64,000 bases of DNA from Cognatiluteimonas telluris (GTDB lineage: Bacteria; Pseudomonadota; Gammaproteobacteria; Xanthomonadales; Xanthomonadaceae): the NCBI RefSeq assembly GCF_011320095.1, contig NZ_JAANOY010000004.1, positions 62,001 to 126,000 on the forward strand, written 5' to 3'. Below are positions 1-9,368 of the stretch, piece after piece. The notes beneath the pieces were generated by a model that was not told where the DNA came from, searched no databases, and saw only the letters and a list, made by a program, of their open reading frames with translations. Position numbers and translations under genes: made by a program. Each line of letters begins with the position of its first letter. The first letter of the stretch is position 1.

Positions 1-1365
1 CGAGCCGAAGAAGAACGGGCCGTCGATCGAATACACAGTGATTCCCGCCGGCATCCGCTCGAGGCCGGCATCGGCCAGCTCCTGCAGCAGGCTGGCCTGC
101 CCGTGCTCGACGACCTCCACCGCGGCACTCATCCGGCGCATGAACTGGAACATCGCCAGGATCACGCCGATGTTCACCGCCACAACCAGGTCGGTGACGA
201 TGGTCAGGGTGAAGGTGATGGCGAGGATCGCCACGTCGGCGCGTGGCGCCAGCCGTACCAGGCGCACGAAGCGCCGCGCCTCGCTCATGTTCCAGGCGAC
301 CACGAACAGGATCGCGGCCAGCGCGCACAAGGGCACCTTGCCCGCGTACGGCGCCAGGACCACGAGGATCAGCAGCAGCGTGATCGCATGGACCACGCCG
401 GCCAGCGGTGCGTTGCCGCCGTTGCGGATGTTGGTGGCGGTGCGCGCGATCGCGCCGGTCGCCGCGATGCCACCGAACAGCGGCGAAACGATGTTCGCCA
501 CGCCCTGCCCGATCAGCTCCTGGTTGGAGTCGTGGCGGGTAGCGGCCATGCCGTCGGCGACCACGGCCGACAGCAGCGATTCGATCGCGCCCAGCATGGC
601 GATGGTGAACGCCGACGGTAGCAGGAGCAGCATCCGGTCGAATCCCGCCTGCGGCCACTGCAGTTGCGGCAGCGCGCGGGGAATTTCGCCGAAAGTTGAC
701 GCGATCGTGGCCACACCCGGCAGGTCGAGCAGGCTGGCGGCGACCGTGGCGACGACCATCGCCAGCAGGGGTCCCGGCACCCGCGCCAGGCCGGGGATGC
801 GCGGTCCGAGCACCGCCAGGGCGAGGCTGCCAGCGCCCAATGCCGTCGTGGCGGGATCCAGCCGCGGCAGCGACAGCAGCAGGTGCCAGGCCTTCGCGTA
901 GAACGGCCCGGCCGCTGGGGCCGGCAGGCCGAAGAAGTATTGCCACTGCCCCACCCAGATGATCACCGCGATGCCGGCGGTGAAGCCCACGATCACCGGG
1001 TCCGGGATGAAACGGATGACGGCGCCCAGCCGGGCGACGCCCATCGCCACCAGGATGACGCCGGCCATCAGCGTGGCCAGCAGCAGGCCGCTGACGCCGA
1101 AGCGCGCGACCACACTGGCAAGGATCACGATGAAGGCGCCGGTCGGACCTGCAATCTGCACCCGCGAGCCGCCAAACAGCGACACCGCCAGGCCGGCGAC
1201 GATCGCCGTGTACAAGCCCTGCTCGGGCTTGACGCCCGAGGCGATGGCGAAGGCCATCGCCAGCGGCAGGGCGACCACGCCGACGATCGCGCCGGCGATG
1301 ACGTTGCGCATCCACTGGCGGCGCTCGAACAGGCCGGCGCGCCAGGCCTCCACGGCGGCGATCAC
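1..1365 (-). CDS. SulP-family anion transporter (C-terminus outside window)
   Basis: An inner-membrane anion permease of the SulP/SLC26 family (sulfate, bicarbonate or similar; substrate not decidable). The minus-strand reading frame is open from a GTG at 1365 to the window edge, giving 455 residues. It is strongly hydrophobic with about ten membrane segments, begins with the family's N-terminal stretch (VIAGAIVGVVALPLAMAF near residue 25) and carries QIAGPTGAF near residue 65. The last visible residues, VYSIDGPFFFGS, are the start of the cytoplasmic STAS domain, so only the STAS domain is missing. The GTG start overlaps the TGA of the upstream XRE gene (GTGA), which indicates translational coupling. 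Family assignment is firm; substrate is not. Confidence 0.85.
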   Translation of the reverse strand, partial: MIAAVEAWRAGLFERRQWMRNVIAGAIVGVVALPLAMAFAIASGVKPEQGLYTAIVAGLAVSLFGGSRVQIAGPTGAFIVILASVVARFGVSGLLLATLMAGVILVAMGVARLGAVIRFIPDPVIVGFTAGIAVIIWVGQWQYFFGLPAPAAGPFYAKAWHLLLSLPRLDPATTALGAGSLALAVLGPRIPGLARVPGPLLAMVVATVAASLLDLPGVATIASTFGEIPRALPQLQWPQAGFDRMLLLLPSAFTIAMLGAIESLLSAVVADGMAATRHDSNQELIGQGVANIVSPLFGGIAATGAIARTATNIRNGGNAPLAGVVHAITLLLILVVLAPYAGKVPLCALAAILFVVAWNMSEARRFVRLVRLAPRADVAILAITFTLTIVTDLVVAVNIGVILAMFQFMRRMSAAVEVVEHGQASLLQELADAGLERMPAGITVYSIDGPFFFGS

Positions 1366-1619
1366 TCCTGCGCTCCGGGCTTCAGGCGCACGCCCCGTCC
1401 GCCGGCCAGGCTGATGCTGCCCTCGGCGATCAGTTCTACCCCGGCGGCATCCAGGGCCGCGACCACCTTGGTCAGCGAATCCACGATCCCGCGCACGTTG
1501 CCGCTGCTGGCTTCCATCCGCTGGATGGTCGGCAGCGAGACGCCCGCATGCTGCGCGAGGGTGCGCTGGTCCATCCCCAGCAGGGCCCTCGCGGCACGCA
1601 TCTGCGCTGAAGTGATCAT
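1362..1619 (-). CDS. small XRE-family helix-turn-helix regulator
   Basis: An 85-residue DNA-binding protein. Residues about 6-45 form a Cro/C1-type helix-turn-helix (LGMDQRTLAQHAGVSLPTIQ); the rest is short and ends LKPGAQE. The ATG at 1619 is preferred over one seven codons upstream because GGGAG lies six bases before it and the HTH then starts at the usual distance from the N-terminus. It overlaps the following SulP transporter by four bases, so it probably regulates that transporter or is simply co-expressed with it. It lies divergent to thiD with about 110 bases between them. Confidence 0.8.
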   Translation of the reverse strand: MITSAQMRAARALLGMDQRTLAQHAGVSLPTIQRMEASSGNVRGIVDSLTKVVAALDAAGVELIAEGSISLAGGRGVRLKPGAQE

Positions 1620-1733
1620 GGCCGCTCCCTGATCAAACATGCCTATGCATGTTTCTTACACCATAAGCGAAGCATGATACGGCAACTCCCAGTCAGGTTG
1701 TACAGTTCCGGTCCCGAACATGCGACGGCGACG

Positions 1734-2555
1734 ATGGCCCCCACGATCAGCGTCCTCACCGTCGCCGGCTCGGATTCCGGCGGTGGCGCGGGCATCCAGG
1801 CCGACCTGAAGACCTTCGCCGCCCAGGGCGTGCATGGGCTGAGCGCCATCACCGCGCTGACTGCCCAGAACACTCGCGGCGTCACCGCGATCCACGTGCC
1901 GCCGGTGTCCTTCCTGCGTGCGCAGATCGATGCCTGCTTCGACGACTTCCACATCGCCGCGGTGAAGCTGGGAATGCTGGCGACGGCGGACGTGATCCAT
2001 GCGGTCGCCGATGCACTGGAGGCGCGAAACCCGCGGTGGGTGGTCGTTGATCCGGTGATGATCGCGACCTCCGGTGCGCGCCTGCTCGATGCCGCTGCCA
2101 TGGATGCGCTGCGCACCCGCCTGCTGCCGCTGGCGAGCGTGCTCACGCCGAACATTCCCGAGGCCGAGGCCCTGCTGGCGCGCCCGATCACGACGGCCGA
2201 TGACGCATCGAGCGCGTTGGCCGAACTGCTGTCGTTCGGCCCGCGGGCCGTGCTGCTCAAGGGTGGACACCTGGAAGAAGGCGACCAGGTGCTGGATCGC
2301 TACGCGGACGACGGCGCCCGCGATGTCTTCGAGCACCGCCGCCTGCCGATCAACGCCCATGGCACCGGTTGTACGTTCGCGGCAGCCGTGGCGGCGCGCC
2401 TTGCGCGCGATGCCTCGCTGGTCGAGGCCTGCAGGCAGGCAAGCGACTTCGTCGGTCAAGCGCTGCGGCGCGGCTATCGTCCCGGCCACGCGGACATGGT
2501 CGTGCTCGGGCACGGTGCGTCGTTTCCTGCAGGCAACAAAAAAGCCGACGAATGA
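1734..2555 (+). CDS. thiD: hydroxymethylpyrimidine/phosphomethylpyrimidine kinase
   Basis: Phosphorylates 4-amino-5-hydroxymethyl-2-methylpyrimidine twice to make the pyrimidine half of thiamine pyrophosphate; cytoplasmic ribokinase fold. The 273-residue product has the N-terminal substrate loop [15 protein letters not shown] (residues about 10-24), the KLGM segment near 78, DPVM near 104, and the C-terminal anion hole HGTGCT near 208-214 with the catalytic cysteine. Length fits the family. The ATG at 1734 is chosen because the preceding 20 codons of the open frame have no family similarity. The last codons overlap a terminator hairpin that serves the opposite strand. No other thiamine gene is nearby. 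Confidence 0.93.
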   Translation: MAPTISVLTVAGSDSGGGAGIQADLKTFAAQGVHGLSAITALTAQNTRGVTAIHVPPVSFLRAQIDACFDDFHIAAVKLGMLATADVIHAVADALEARNPRWVVVDPVMIATSGARLLDAAAMDALRTRLLPLASVLTPNIPEAEALLARPITTADDASSALAELLSFGPRAVLLKGGHLEEGDQVLDRYADDGARDVFEHRRLPINAHGTGCTFAAAVAARLARDASLVEACRQASDFVGQALRRGYRPGHADMVVLGHGASFPAGNKKADE

Positions 2556-2566
2556 TCGTCGGCTTT
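2541..2566 (-). terminator. intrinsic terminator of the tRNA transcript, inside the 3' end of thiD
   Basis: The arms GCCGACGA (2544-2551) and TCGTCGGC (2556-2563) pair perfectly around a four-base loop, with an AAA/TTT extension. Six A residues at 2538-2543 read as six T on the minus strand, so the structure terminates the minus-strand tRNA-Ser/tRNA-Arg transcription. The hairpin covers the last four codons and the stop of thiD. Confidence 0.8.
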
Positions 2567-2572
2567 CGTGTC

Positions 2573-2649
2573 TGGCGCGCCCGGAGAGATTCGAACTCCC
2601 GACCCCCAAGTTCGTAGCCTGGTGCTCTATCCAGCTGAGCTACGGGCGC
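2573..2649 (-). tRNA. tRNA-Arg (anticodon ACG)
   Basis: Complete cloverleaf of 77 nt with encoded CCA. The acceptor stem GCGCCCG pairs with CGGGCGC. The D arm is GCTC...GAGC, the anticodon stem CCAGG/CTTGG with loop CTACGAA, and the T arm GGGAG-TTCGAAT-CTCTC. ACG is read as ICG and decodes CGN codons. It is followed directly by an intrinsic terminator. Confidence 0.97.
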
Positions 2650-2730
2650 AGAAGCGGAATTGTGCAGAATCAGGTGCGATTCCGTCAATTTTTGTTGCGA
2701 TGGACAGTGCTGCAGTGGTGCTGCGGAGAA

Positions 2731-2823
2731 TGGCGGAGACTGAGGGATTCGAACCCTCGATGGAGCTTTTGACCCCATACTCCCTTAGCAGGGGAGCCCC
2801 TTCGGCCTCTCGGGCAAGTCTCC
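2731..2823 (-). tRNA. tRNA-Ser (anticodon GCT)
   Basis: Class II tRNA of 93 nt with encoded CCA. The acceptor GGAGACT pairs with AGTCTCC. The anticodon stem is CTCCC/GGGAG with loop CTGCTAA, there is a long variable arm, and the T arm is GAGGG-TTCGAAT-CCCTC. It reads AGC and AGU codons. It lies between csrA and tRNA-Arg on the same strand, as in other xanthomonads. Confidence 0.97.
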
Positions 2824-2864
2824 TACGCGGCAACCGCGATCCGCGAGCGCGGAAGGATACCGGC

Positions 2865-3074
2865 TCACCCCGCCCGCGGCAAATCGCCGGCACCGGCATC
2901 GGCCGGTTCGTCGCCGCGCTGGATGCGCTGGTAGATCTCCTCGCGGTGCACGGCGACATCCTTGGGCGCGTTGATGCCGATACGTACCTGGTTTCCCTTG
3001 ACCCCTAGTACGGTCACGGTCACGGAGTCACCGATCATCAGTGTTTCGCCGACGCGGCGAGTCAGGATCAGCAT
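2865..3074 (-). CDS. csrA: carbon storage regulator CsrA (RsmA)
   Basis: Dimeric RNA-binding protein that represses or stabilises mRNAs through GGA motifs in their leaders. The 69-residue product starts [16 protein letters not shown] and contains [19 protein letters not shown], the conserved strand and helix with the RNA-contacting arginines. The open frame extends 19 codons upstream, but the ATG at 3074 has CGGAGGAA at ideal spacing and fits the family N-terminus. The GGA within that ribosome binding site could allow CsrA to repress its own translation (inference). Downstream are tRNA-Ser and tRNA-Arg. Confidence 0.97.
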   Translation of the reverse strand: MLILTRRVGETLMIGDSVTVTVLGVKGNQVRIGINAPKDVAVHREEIYQRIQRGDEPADAGAGDLPRAG

Positions 3075-3153
3075 GTGGTTCCTCCGTTGACCGGGCGGCC
3101 TGTCCGCTGGCGTGTTGTCATTAAACGACAATCGCCTGTCGGCGATCGGTCAA

Positions 3154-3182
3154 ACATAGTATCGAACCGCGCGGTCGACAAG
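3154..3182 (-). promoter_or_regulatory. putative sigma-70 promoter of csrA
   Basis: On the minus strand, TTGTCG (3182-3177) and TATGTT (3159-3154) are separated by exactly 17 bases, in the 116-base gap between alaS and csrA. Just downstream, at 3132-3147, an ATCGCC/GGCGAT inverted repeat would form a leader hairpin before the csrA start. This is a pattern match only. Confidence 0.45.
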
Positions 3183-3190
3183 CGAGACGG

Positions 3191-5836
3191 CTATCCCGGC
3201 GTCAGCAAGCGCTCACCTACCCAGGCCGGGGTATCGGCCAGGGCCCGGACCAGGGCCGGCCCATCCGGGCCTCCACCCTGCGCCAGGTCGGGACGTCCGC
3301 CGCCCTTGCCGCCGATCTGGCCGGCGATGTGCGAGAGCAGCTCTCCGGCTTTCACCCGCCCGGCCGCCGTCCCGCTCACCCCGGCCACGAGCGCGGCCTT
3401 GCCGCTGCCGTCGGTGCCGGCCAAAACCACGACGGCGTCGACCAACTGCTGCTTGAGGCGATCGACGGCCTCGCGCAGGGCCTTGGCATCGAAGTTCTCC
3501 AGGCGTGCCGCCAGCACCCGCACGCCGGCGACGTCGGCGGCCAGCGACGCGAGGTCGGCCGTCGCCCCGGTGGCGAGCTTTGCTTTCATCGCATCGAGTT
3601 CGCGCTCGAGCTTCTTCTGCCGATCGAGCAGCCCGCGCAGCTTGTCCCCGACATCACCGGGGCTGCCGCCCAGCAGGTCCGCCGCCTCGGCCAGCCGACG
3701 CTCCTCGGTGTCGACATGATCCAGCGCGCCCTGCCCGCTGACGGCTTCGATCCGACGCACGCCGGCCGACACACCGCCTTCGGACACGATCTTGAACAGA
3801 CCGATGTCGCCGGTGCGGCTGACGTGGGTGCCGCCACAGAGTTCGGTCGACGCCTCGCCCATGCGCAGCACGCGCACGCGCTCGCCGTATTTCTCGCCGA
3901 ACAGCGCCATCGCGCCGAAATCCAGCGCTTCCTGCATGCCCATGTGATGGGTTTCGGCGGGATGGTTGGCGCGGATCTGTGCGTTGACCATGCGCTCGAC
4001 CTGCGCGAGTTCCCCGGCCGTCATTGGCTGGAAATGCGAGAAGTCGAAGCGCAGCCGATCCGGCGCCACCAGTGAGCCCTTCTGCGCCACGTGCGTCCCC
4101 AGCACGCTGCGCAACGCGGCGTGCAGCAGGTGGGTCGCGCTGTGGTTGAGCACGGTCGCGTTGCGGCGCGCGGCGTCGACTTCGCCGACCAGGTGGTCGC
4201 CCAGGCGCAGCGTGCCAGCCTGCAGGCGGCCCAGGTGGCCATGGAACTGGCCGGCAAGCTTGAGCGTGTCATCGACCACGAAACGCACGTCCTGCTCGGC
4301 CAGCAGGCCGGCGTCGCCGACCTGGCCGCCGCTTTCGGCATAGAACGGCGTGCGGTCCAGCAGCACGATGGCGTCGTCGCCGGCATCGATGACGTCGACC
4401 GGCCGCCCGCCCTTCAGCAGGCCCACGACCACCAACCCGCCAGCGGTGAGACCGTCGTAGCCCAGGAACTGCGTCGGTTGCATCCGCGCGACGAGTTCGG
4501 CCGGCAGCGTGGTCCCGCCGCCGAACTTGCCCGCCGCACGCGCCATCTCGCGCTGCTGCGCCATCGCCGCATCGAAGCCGGCCATGTCGACGGCGAGTCC
4601 GCGCTCGCGGGCGATATCGGCAGTCAGGTCCACCGGGAAACCGTAGGTGTCGTACAGGCGGAACGCGTCGGCGCCGGGGATGCTGCCGGCATTGCGCGCG
4701 GCGACGTCGTCGAAGATGCGCATGCCCTGTTCGAGCGTCTCGCCGAAACGTTCTTCCTCGGCTTTCAACGCGCGCTCCACCAGGTCGCGCTTGGCGGCGA
4801 GTTCCGGATAGGCGTCGCCCATCACCACGATCAGCGAGGGAACCATCTTCCAGAAAAAATCACCGCGCACGCCAAGCATCCAGCCATGGCGCAGAGCGCG
4901 GCGGATGATCCGGCGCAGGACGTAGCCGCGGCCTTCGTTGGACGGCAGCACGCCATCGACGATCAGGAAGGCGCAGGCACGGATGTGGTCGGCGATCACC
5001 CGCAGCGATTTGTTGTCCAGGTCCGGCGTGCCGGTGAGTTCGGCGGCGCTGGCGATCAGCTTGCGGAACAAGTCGATCTCGTAGTTCCCATGCACGCCCT
5101 GCAGCACCGCAGCCAGCCGTTCCAGGCCCATGCCAGTGTCCACACAGGGCGCCGGCAGCGGCTGCAGGCTGCCGTCGGGCTGGCGGTCGAACTGCATGAA
5201 CACCAGGTTCCAGATCTCGATGAAGCGGTCGCCATCCTCGTCGGCCGATCCCGGCGGGCCGCCGGCGATGTGCGCGCCGTGGTCGTAGAAGATCTCGGTG
5301 CACGGGCCGCAGGGGCCTGTGTCGGCCATCTGCCAGAAATTATCGGAGGCGTAGGGCGCGCCCTTGTTGTCGCCGATGCGCACGATGCGGTCGGCCGGCA
5401 ACCCGATCTCCTCGTGCCAGATCCGGTGGGCGTCGTCGTCGGTGTGGTAGATCGTGACCAGCAGGCGCGCCGGATCCAGCTTCCAGACCTGCGTCAGCAG
5501 TTCCCAGGCCCAGGCGATCGCATCGCGCTTGAAGTAGTCGCCGAAGGACCAGTTGCCCAGCATTTCGAAGAAGGTGTGGTGGCGGGCGGTGTAACCGACC
5601 TGGTCGAGGTCGTTGTGCTTGCCGCCGGCACGCAGGCAGCGCTGGACGTCGGCCGCGCGGACGTAGCTGCGCTTCTCGGCCCCCAGGAAGACGTCCTTGA
5701 ATTGGACCATGCCTGAATTGGTGAACAGCAGCGTCGGGTCGTTCCCGGGCACCAGCGGCGCGGAGGGAACGATCGTGTGGCCGCGTGCGCGGAAGAAATC
5801 GAGGAAATCGCTACGGATCTCGGAGGTGGTCTTCAT
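3191..5836 (-). CDS. alaS: alanyl-tRNA synthetase
   Basis: Charges tRNA-Ala; class II synthetase with an editing domain. The 881 residues match the usual bacterial length. Visible in order: class II catalytic core ([44 protein letters not shown]), tRNA-recognition domain, the editing-domain zinc motif [11 protein letters not shown], the second zinc cluster [15 protein letters not shown], and the C-terminal glycine-rich C-Ala domain ([14 protein letters not shown]). The start ATG opens the typical N-terminus [15 protein letters not shown]. csrA follows 116 bases downstream on the same strand. Confidence 0.98.
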   Translation of the reverse strand: MKTTSEIRSDFLDFFRARGHTIVPSAPLVPGNDPTLLFTNSGMVQFKDVFLGAEKRSYVRAADVQRCLRAGGKHNDLDQVGYTARHHTFFEMLGNWSFGDYFKRDAIAWAWELLTQVWKLDPARLLVTIYHTDDDAHRIWHEEIGLPADRIVRIGDNKGAPYASDNFWQMADTGPCGPCTEIFYDHGAHIAGGPPGSADEDGDRFIEIWNLVFMQFDRQPDGSLQPLPAPCVDTGMGLERLAAVLQGVHGNYEIDLFRKLIASAAELTGTPDLDNKSLRVIADHIRACAFLIVDGVLPSNEGRGYVLRRIIRRALRHGWMLGVRGDFFWKMVPSLIVVMGDAYPELAAKRDLVERALKAEEERFGETLEQGMRIFDDVAARNAGSIPGADAFRLYDTYGFPVDLTADIARERGLAVDMAGFDAAMAQQREMARAAGKFGGGTTLPAELVARMQPTQFLGYDGLTAGGLVVVGLLKGGRPVDVIDAGDDAIVLLDRTPFYAESGGQVGDAGLLAEQDVRFVVDDTLKLAGQFHGHLGRLQAGTLRLGDHLVGEVDAARRNATVLNHSATHLLHAALRSVLGTHVAQKGSLVAPDRLRFDFSHFQPMTAGELAQVERMVNAQIRANHPAETHHMGMQEALDFGAMALFGEKYGERVRVLRMGEASTELCGGTHVSRTGDIGLFKIVSEGGVSAGVRRIEAVSGQGALDHVDTEERRLAEAADLLGGSPGDVGDKLRGLLDRQKKLERELDAMKAKLATGATADLASLAADVAGVRVLAARLENFDAKALREAVDRLKQQLVDAVVVLAGTDGSGKAALVAGVSGTAAGRVKAGELLSHIAGQIGGKGGGRPDLAQGGGPDGPALVRALADTPAWVGERLLTPG

Positions 5837-6212
5837 GGGTGGGTCTTGTGGCGCCGTTGGCGAGCGGGCGCAGTCGTGCCGCGAAACCGCCGATATGCGG
5901 ACGCAACGGGAGCAGGCAACCCAGTGCCGATTAGGTTAGCGCGCGGCCCCGGCAGGCGCCAGCCGATGGCGTACCGGTGCCGGTGTGCCGGCGGGGAGTG
6001 CTACGGCGATCCCCTGACCGCAACCGCACCGGCGCCGCGCGAGGCGTTTTTCCCACGACAGCCGCACGCCAGCGCCAGCAGCCATATGGCCGCTTGCCGT
6101 GGCAGCTTCATTGCGGCGACTCGCCGCGGCGAGGATGCGCAGGAGCGGCTTCAGCCGCGAGCCCTCAGCCAGGAACCGACCTTTCCACCAGCCCGCATGC
6201 CGCCCGACAGGG
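5837..6212. other. gene-free stretch between alaS and recX with one dispersed palindromic repeat
   Basis: No frame here resembles a protein; the open frames are arginine/alanine-rich shadows. At 6139-6160 lies GCAGGAGCGGCTTCAGCCGCGA, whose core GCGGCT-TC-AGCCGC (6145-6158) is a perfect inverted repeat. The same family appears in icmF at 62321-62343, and a related GC-richer form at 14109-14129. Confidence 0.6.
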
Positions 6213-6713
6213 CTAGTCGTCGGGCAAGCCGCGAAGCACCGCGCGGATCGTGTCCCCGTCGAAGCCCCGGCGGCCCAGCAAGTCCGCCGCCTTGCGTTGC
6301 GCCGCCATGGGCGCGCCCGCCATCGACCCAAAGCGCCGCTCGATCAGCTCACCGGCCCGCGCCCGCCAGTCATCGTCGCCCGCCTCAGCCAACGCGTCGA
6401 AGGCCGCCTGGACCGCATCCGCGCCCAGGCCATGGCTACCGAGTTCAGCACGAATGTGCAGCGGTCCGTAGCCCGCGCTGGCGCGAGTCCGCGCCAAGCT
6501 GCAGGCGAATCGCCGATCGTCCTGCCAGCCGGCCTGGGTCATCCGCTCGACCGCGGCGGTCGCGTCCTCACCGGTAATTCCGCGGGCCAGCAGCTTGCGG
6601 GTCAGCTCCTTGCGCGAATGCTCGCGCCGCACCAGCAGCGCGAGGGCACGTTGCGCCGGCGTGGCGTCCGGCCGGCGCGGCTTCCTGCGTGGGGAATCCT
6701 CGGAATCCGACAT
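6213..6713 (-). CDS. recX: regulatory protein RecX
   Basis: Binds RecA filaments and limits recombinase activity; cytoplasmic. The 166-residue helical product has the RecX core [16 protein letters not shown] and later [12 protein letters not shown], then [13 protein letters not shown] near the C-terminus. The ATG at 6713 gives an N-terminus like xanthomonad RecX. A GTG at 6752, four bases after the recA stop and seven bases after GAGGA, would add 13 residues and is a real alternative. It directly follows recA and is probably co-transcribed with it. Confidence 0.88.
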   Translation of the reverse strand: MSDSEDSPRRKPRRPDATPAQRALALLVRREHSRKELTRKLLARGITGEDATAAVERMTQAGWQDDRRFACSLARTRASAGYGPLHIRAELGSHGLGADAVQAAFDALAEAGDDDWRARAGELIERRFGSMAGAPMAAQRKAADLLGRRGFDGDTIRAVLRGLPDD

Positions 6714-6756
6714 CAGAACAGCGGACAGGCCGCAACCTGCGCCTGCCCGCACAACC

Positions 6757-7797
6757 TCATTCCTCGATGTCGTCCGCGGCGGCGGCCGGTGCCGGCGCCG
6801 TGTCCTTGGGCACGAACTTCTCGCGCAAGGCCGCTTCCAGCTGCGTGGCCACGGCGGGGTTCTCCTTGAGGTACTGGCGCGCGTTCTCCTTGCCCTGGCC
6901 GATGCGCTCGCTGCCGTAGCTGTACCAGGCGCCCGCTTTCTCGACCAGTTTGGCGTCGACGCCCATGTCGATCAGCTCGCCTTCGCGCGAGATGCCCTCG
7001 CCATACAGGATCTCGGTCAGGACGACCTTGAAGGGCGGCGCCATCTTGTTCTTGACGACCTTGATCTTGGTCTGGTTGCCGATGATCTCGTCGCCCTTCT
7101 TGATCGAGCCGATGCGGCGGATGTCGATGCGCACCGAGGCGTAGAACTTCAGCGCGTTGCCGCCGGTCGTCGTTTCCGGGCTCTGGCCCGGCATCATCTG
7201 GCCGATCTTCATGCGCAGCTGGTTGATGAAGACCACCGTGCAATTGCTGCGCTTGATGTTGCCGGTCAGCTTGCGCAGTGCCTGGCTCATCAGGCGTGCC
7301 TGCAGGCCCGGCAGCTGGTCGCCCATCTCGCCCTCGATTTCGGCGCGCGGGGTCAGTGCAGCGACCGAGTCGACGACCACCATGTCGACCGCATTGGACC
7401 GCACCAGCATGTCGCAGATTTCCAGTGCCTGTTCGCCGGTATCGGGCTGGGACACCAGCAGGTCGTCGACGTTGACGCCGAGCTTGGCGGCGTAGCCCGG
7501 GTCGAGCGCGTGCTCGGCATCGACGAACGCCGCGGTGCCGCCTGCCTTCTGGCATTGCGCGATCGCCTGCAGGGTCAGCGTGGTCTTGCCCGAGGATTCC
7601 GGCCCGTAGATCTCGACCACGCGGCCCTTGGGAAAGCCGCCGATGCCCAGCGCGATGTCCAGCAGCAGCGAGCCGGTGGGGATCACTTCCCAGGCCTCGG
7701 CCACGCGATCGCCCATGCGCATCACCGAGCCCTTGCCGAACTGCTTTTCGATCTGGCCCAGTGCCGCCGAAAGGGCGCGCTTCTTGTTCTCGTCCAT
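6757..7797 (-). CDS. recA: recombinase RecA
   Basis: ATP-dependent strand-exchange protein and co-protease for LexA cleavage. 346 residues. Walker A is GPESSGKTT (residues 65-73); also visible are VVVDSVAAL, the L1/L2 region around [24 protein letters not shown], and an acidic C-terminus ending DDIEE. The open frame starts 32 codons earlier, but [20 protein letters not shown] is the canonical N-terminus and AAGGA lies before it. Between lexA and recA are 256 bases in which I found no match to the TTAG-N6-TACTA operator. Confidence 0.98.
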   Translation of the reverse strand: MDENKKRALSAALGQIEKQFGKGSVMRMGDRVAEAWEVIPTGSLLLDIALGIGGFPKGRVVEIYGPESSGKTTLTLQAIAQCQKAGGTAAFVDAEHALDPGYAAKLGVNVDDLLVSQPDTGEQALEICDMLVRSNAVDMVVVDSVAALTPRAEIEGEMGDQLPGLQARLMSQALRKLTGNIKRSNCTVVFINQLRMKIGQMMPGQSPETTTGGNALKFYASVRIDIRRIGSIKKGDEIIGNQTKIKVVKNKMAPPFKVVLTEILYGEGISREGELIDMGVDAKLVEKAGAWYSYGSERIGQGKENARQYLKENPAVATQLEAALREKFVPKDTAPAPAAAADDIEE

Positions 7798-8053
7798 CGT
7801 GGGATTCCTTGGTGATCTGAGGGTGGAATGGGTGGAAGGCGTTGAAGGGGGCGTGCTGGTTTGTTTGGCGCGGGTCGTGCGGCGTGGGATCAATGCAATG
7901 GCCTGATGGGTTCAGCTTGAATGGACGTGGTCGCGCGGACTGAGACCGGAAGAAACATGTCCACTGCCATGGAAGGATGGAAACGAGCAGCCGCAGGCGA
8001 CATCCGGCAATACCCGCGATCGGCGTCGGAAAACGCCGTGGCGGTGTGCCGTG

Positions 8054-8737
8054 TCATCGATTGGGCCGCACCAGTCCGCAATACAGGCCTTCGATCGCGA
8101 AGTCCTGGTCGGGCAGCACCTCGATCGGCGCGTAATCCGGGTTGCGTGGCAGCAGGCGGATGCGGTCCTTGCCCACCTTCAGCAGCTTGACCGTGATCTC
8201 GTCGTCGATGCGCGCCACCACGATCTGCCCCGAGCGCGCGTCCCGCGTGCGGTGCACGCCGATGAGGTCGCCATCGAAGATGCCCTCATCGCGCATCGAG
8301 TCGCCCTTCACCTTGAGCAGGTAATCGGGCTTGGGGGAAAAGAACACCCGGTCCATCACGACATAGGATTCGGCGCCGTCCAGGTCCGCGCCGGATCCGA
8401 TGGGCAACCCCGCGGCCACCTGCCCCAGCACCGGCAGCCGTACCGCCTCTTCGGCGTCGATGGCATCGGGGTCGGCATTGGCGGCCATGGTGCCGTCGGC
8501 ATCGAGGGCCAGCAGCGGCTTGACCAGCCGGATCCCGCGGGCACGCCCCGGAACGCGCTGGATCGCGCCGGCAGCTTCCAGCGCCTCGAGGTGGTACTGG
8601 GCGCCGCGGACGCCGCGGAAGCCGAAGGCACGCGCGATTTCGGTCTGCGAAGGCGGCACGCCCTCGGTCGCGATGCGCTCGCCGATCAGGGCGAGGATGG
8701 CGTGCTGGGTGTCGGTCAGGCTGGCGTGGCTGGTCAT
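8054..8737 (-). CDS. lexA: SOS repressor LexA
   Basis: Represses SOS genes and self-cleaves on RecA filaments. 227 residues. The N-terminal winged helix-turn-helix is PSQTEIARAFGFRGVRGAQ (residues about 29-47), the Ala109-Gly110 cleavage site lies in GQVAAGLP, and the catalytic pair is Ser147 (VKGDSM) and Lys184 (ITVKLL). A linker of about 25 residues precedes the cleavage site. The long upstream frame is not coding; the ATG at 8737 is the natural start. An operator of the xanthomonad type sits six bases before the ATG, so autorepression is expected. Confidence 0.97.
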   Translation of the reverse strand: MTSHASLTDTQHAILALIGERIATEGVPPSQTEIARAFGFRGVRGAQYHLEALEAAGAIQRVPGRARGIRLVKPLLALDADGTMAANADPDAIDAEEAVRLPVLGQVAAGLPIGSGADLDGAESYVVMDRVFFSPKPDYLLKVKGDSMRDEGIFDGDLIGVHRTRDARSGQIVVARIDDEITVKLLKVGKDRIRLLPRNPDYAPIEVLPDQDFAIEGLYCGLVRPNR

Positions 8738-8742
8738 GTGAG

Positions 8743-8757
8743 TAGTAATACTACTAA
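8743..8757 (-). promoter_or_regulatory. LexA operator of lexA
   Basis: On the minus strand the sequence is TTAG-TAGTAT-TACTA, an exact match to the TTAG-N6-TACTA motif known for Xanthomonas LexA. The overlapping 15-mer at 8741-8755 is a palindrome around one central base. It lies immediately upstream of the lexA start, between divergent lexA and the end of pncC. Confidence 0.9.
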
Positions 8758-8777
8758 CACCAGCCTCCGTCAACGGA

Positions 8778-9275
8778 TCAGTCCAGCAGCGTGGCCAGCC
8801 CGTCCAGCGCGGCCGCGACGGTCTGCCGACGCACGGCCTCGCGATCGCCTTCGAAGGCGAATACCTTCGCCTGCGGATACCCGCCGCGGCGCTTCCAGCC
8901 GATCCAGACGGTGCCCACCGGCTTGTCGGTGGTGCCGCCACCCGGGCCGGCAATGCCGGTGACCGCGACCGCCACGCTGGCGCCCGAATGCACCAGCGCG
9001 CCGGAGACCATCTCGATGACGGTTTCGCGGCTGACCGCGCCGTGGGTTTCCAGCGTCAGTGGATTCACGCTCAACAGTGCCTGCTTGGCCTCGTAGCTGT
9101 AGGCCACGATGCCGCAGTCGAACCATTCCGAACTGCCTGCGATGTCCGTCACCACCTTGGCGATCCAGCCTCCGGTGCAGCTTTCCGCCGTCACCAGCGT
9201 CTGCCGGGCGGCGCGCAGCCGTGCGCCCACGCGTTCGGCCTGGGACTGCAGTTGCGATTCGGTGGGCGTGTCCAT
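8778..9275 (-). CDS. pncC: nicotinamide-nucleotide amidohydrolase PncC (CinA C-terminal domain)
   Basis: Deamidates NMN to nicotinate mononucleotide in pyridine nucleotide salvage. The 165-residue product is the stand-alone CinA C-terminal domain: [21 protein letters not shown] with the catalytic serine near residue 32, [10 protein letters not shown] near 62, and [20 protein letters not shown]. The N-terminal molybdopterin-type domain of full CinA is absent, as in E. coli YgaD. The ATG at 9275 is preceded by AAAGGTG. The gene sits between divergent mutS and lexA; CinA/PncC genes often neighbour recA. Confidence 0.93.
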   Translation of the reverse strand: MDTPTESQLQSQAERVGARLRAARQTLVTAESCTGGWIAKVVTDIAGSSEWFDCGIVAYSYEAKQALLSVNPLTLETHGAVSRETVIEMVSGALVHSGASVAVAVTGIAGPGGGTTDKPVGTVWIGWKRRGGYPQAKVFAFEGDREAVRRQTVAAALDGLATLLD

Positions 9276-9368
9276 GTCGGCGGCACCTTTCCGGCACACT
9301 ACGCAGCCGGTTGCAGCGGGGATTGTCACCGCGTCCTTGTAGCCGATGTCGCCGCCACGGGAAAGCAG

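Noticed and set aside
4091-5716. Long plus-strand open frame of 541 codons opposite alaS
   Set aside because: Composition is rich in His, Arg, Ala and Gly without domain signatures, and it lies entirely over a well-conserved alaS; a GC-rich shadow frame.
5936-6331. 131-codon frame between alaS and recX
   Set aside because: Overlaps the recX end, reads through a repeat, Arg/Ala-rich without motifs; not a gene.
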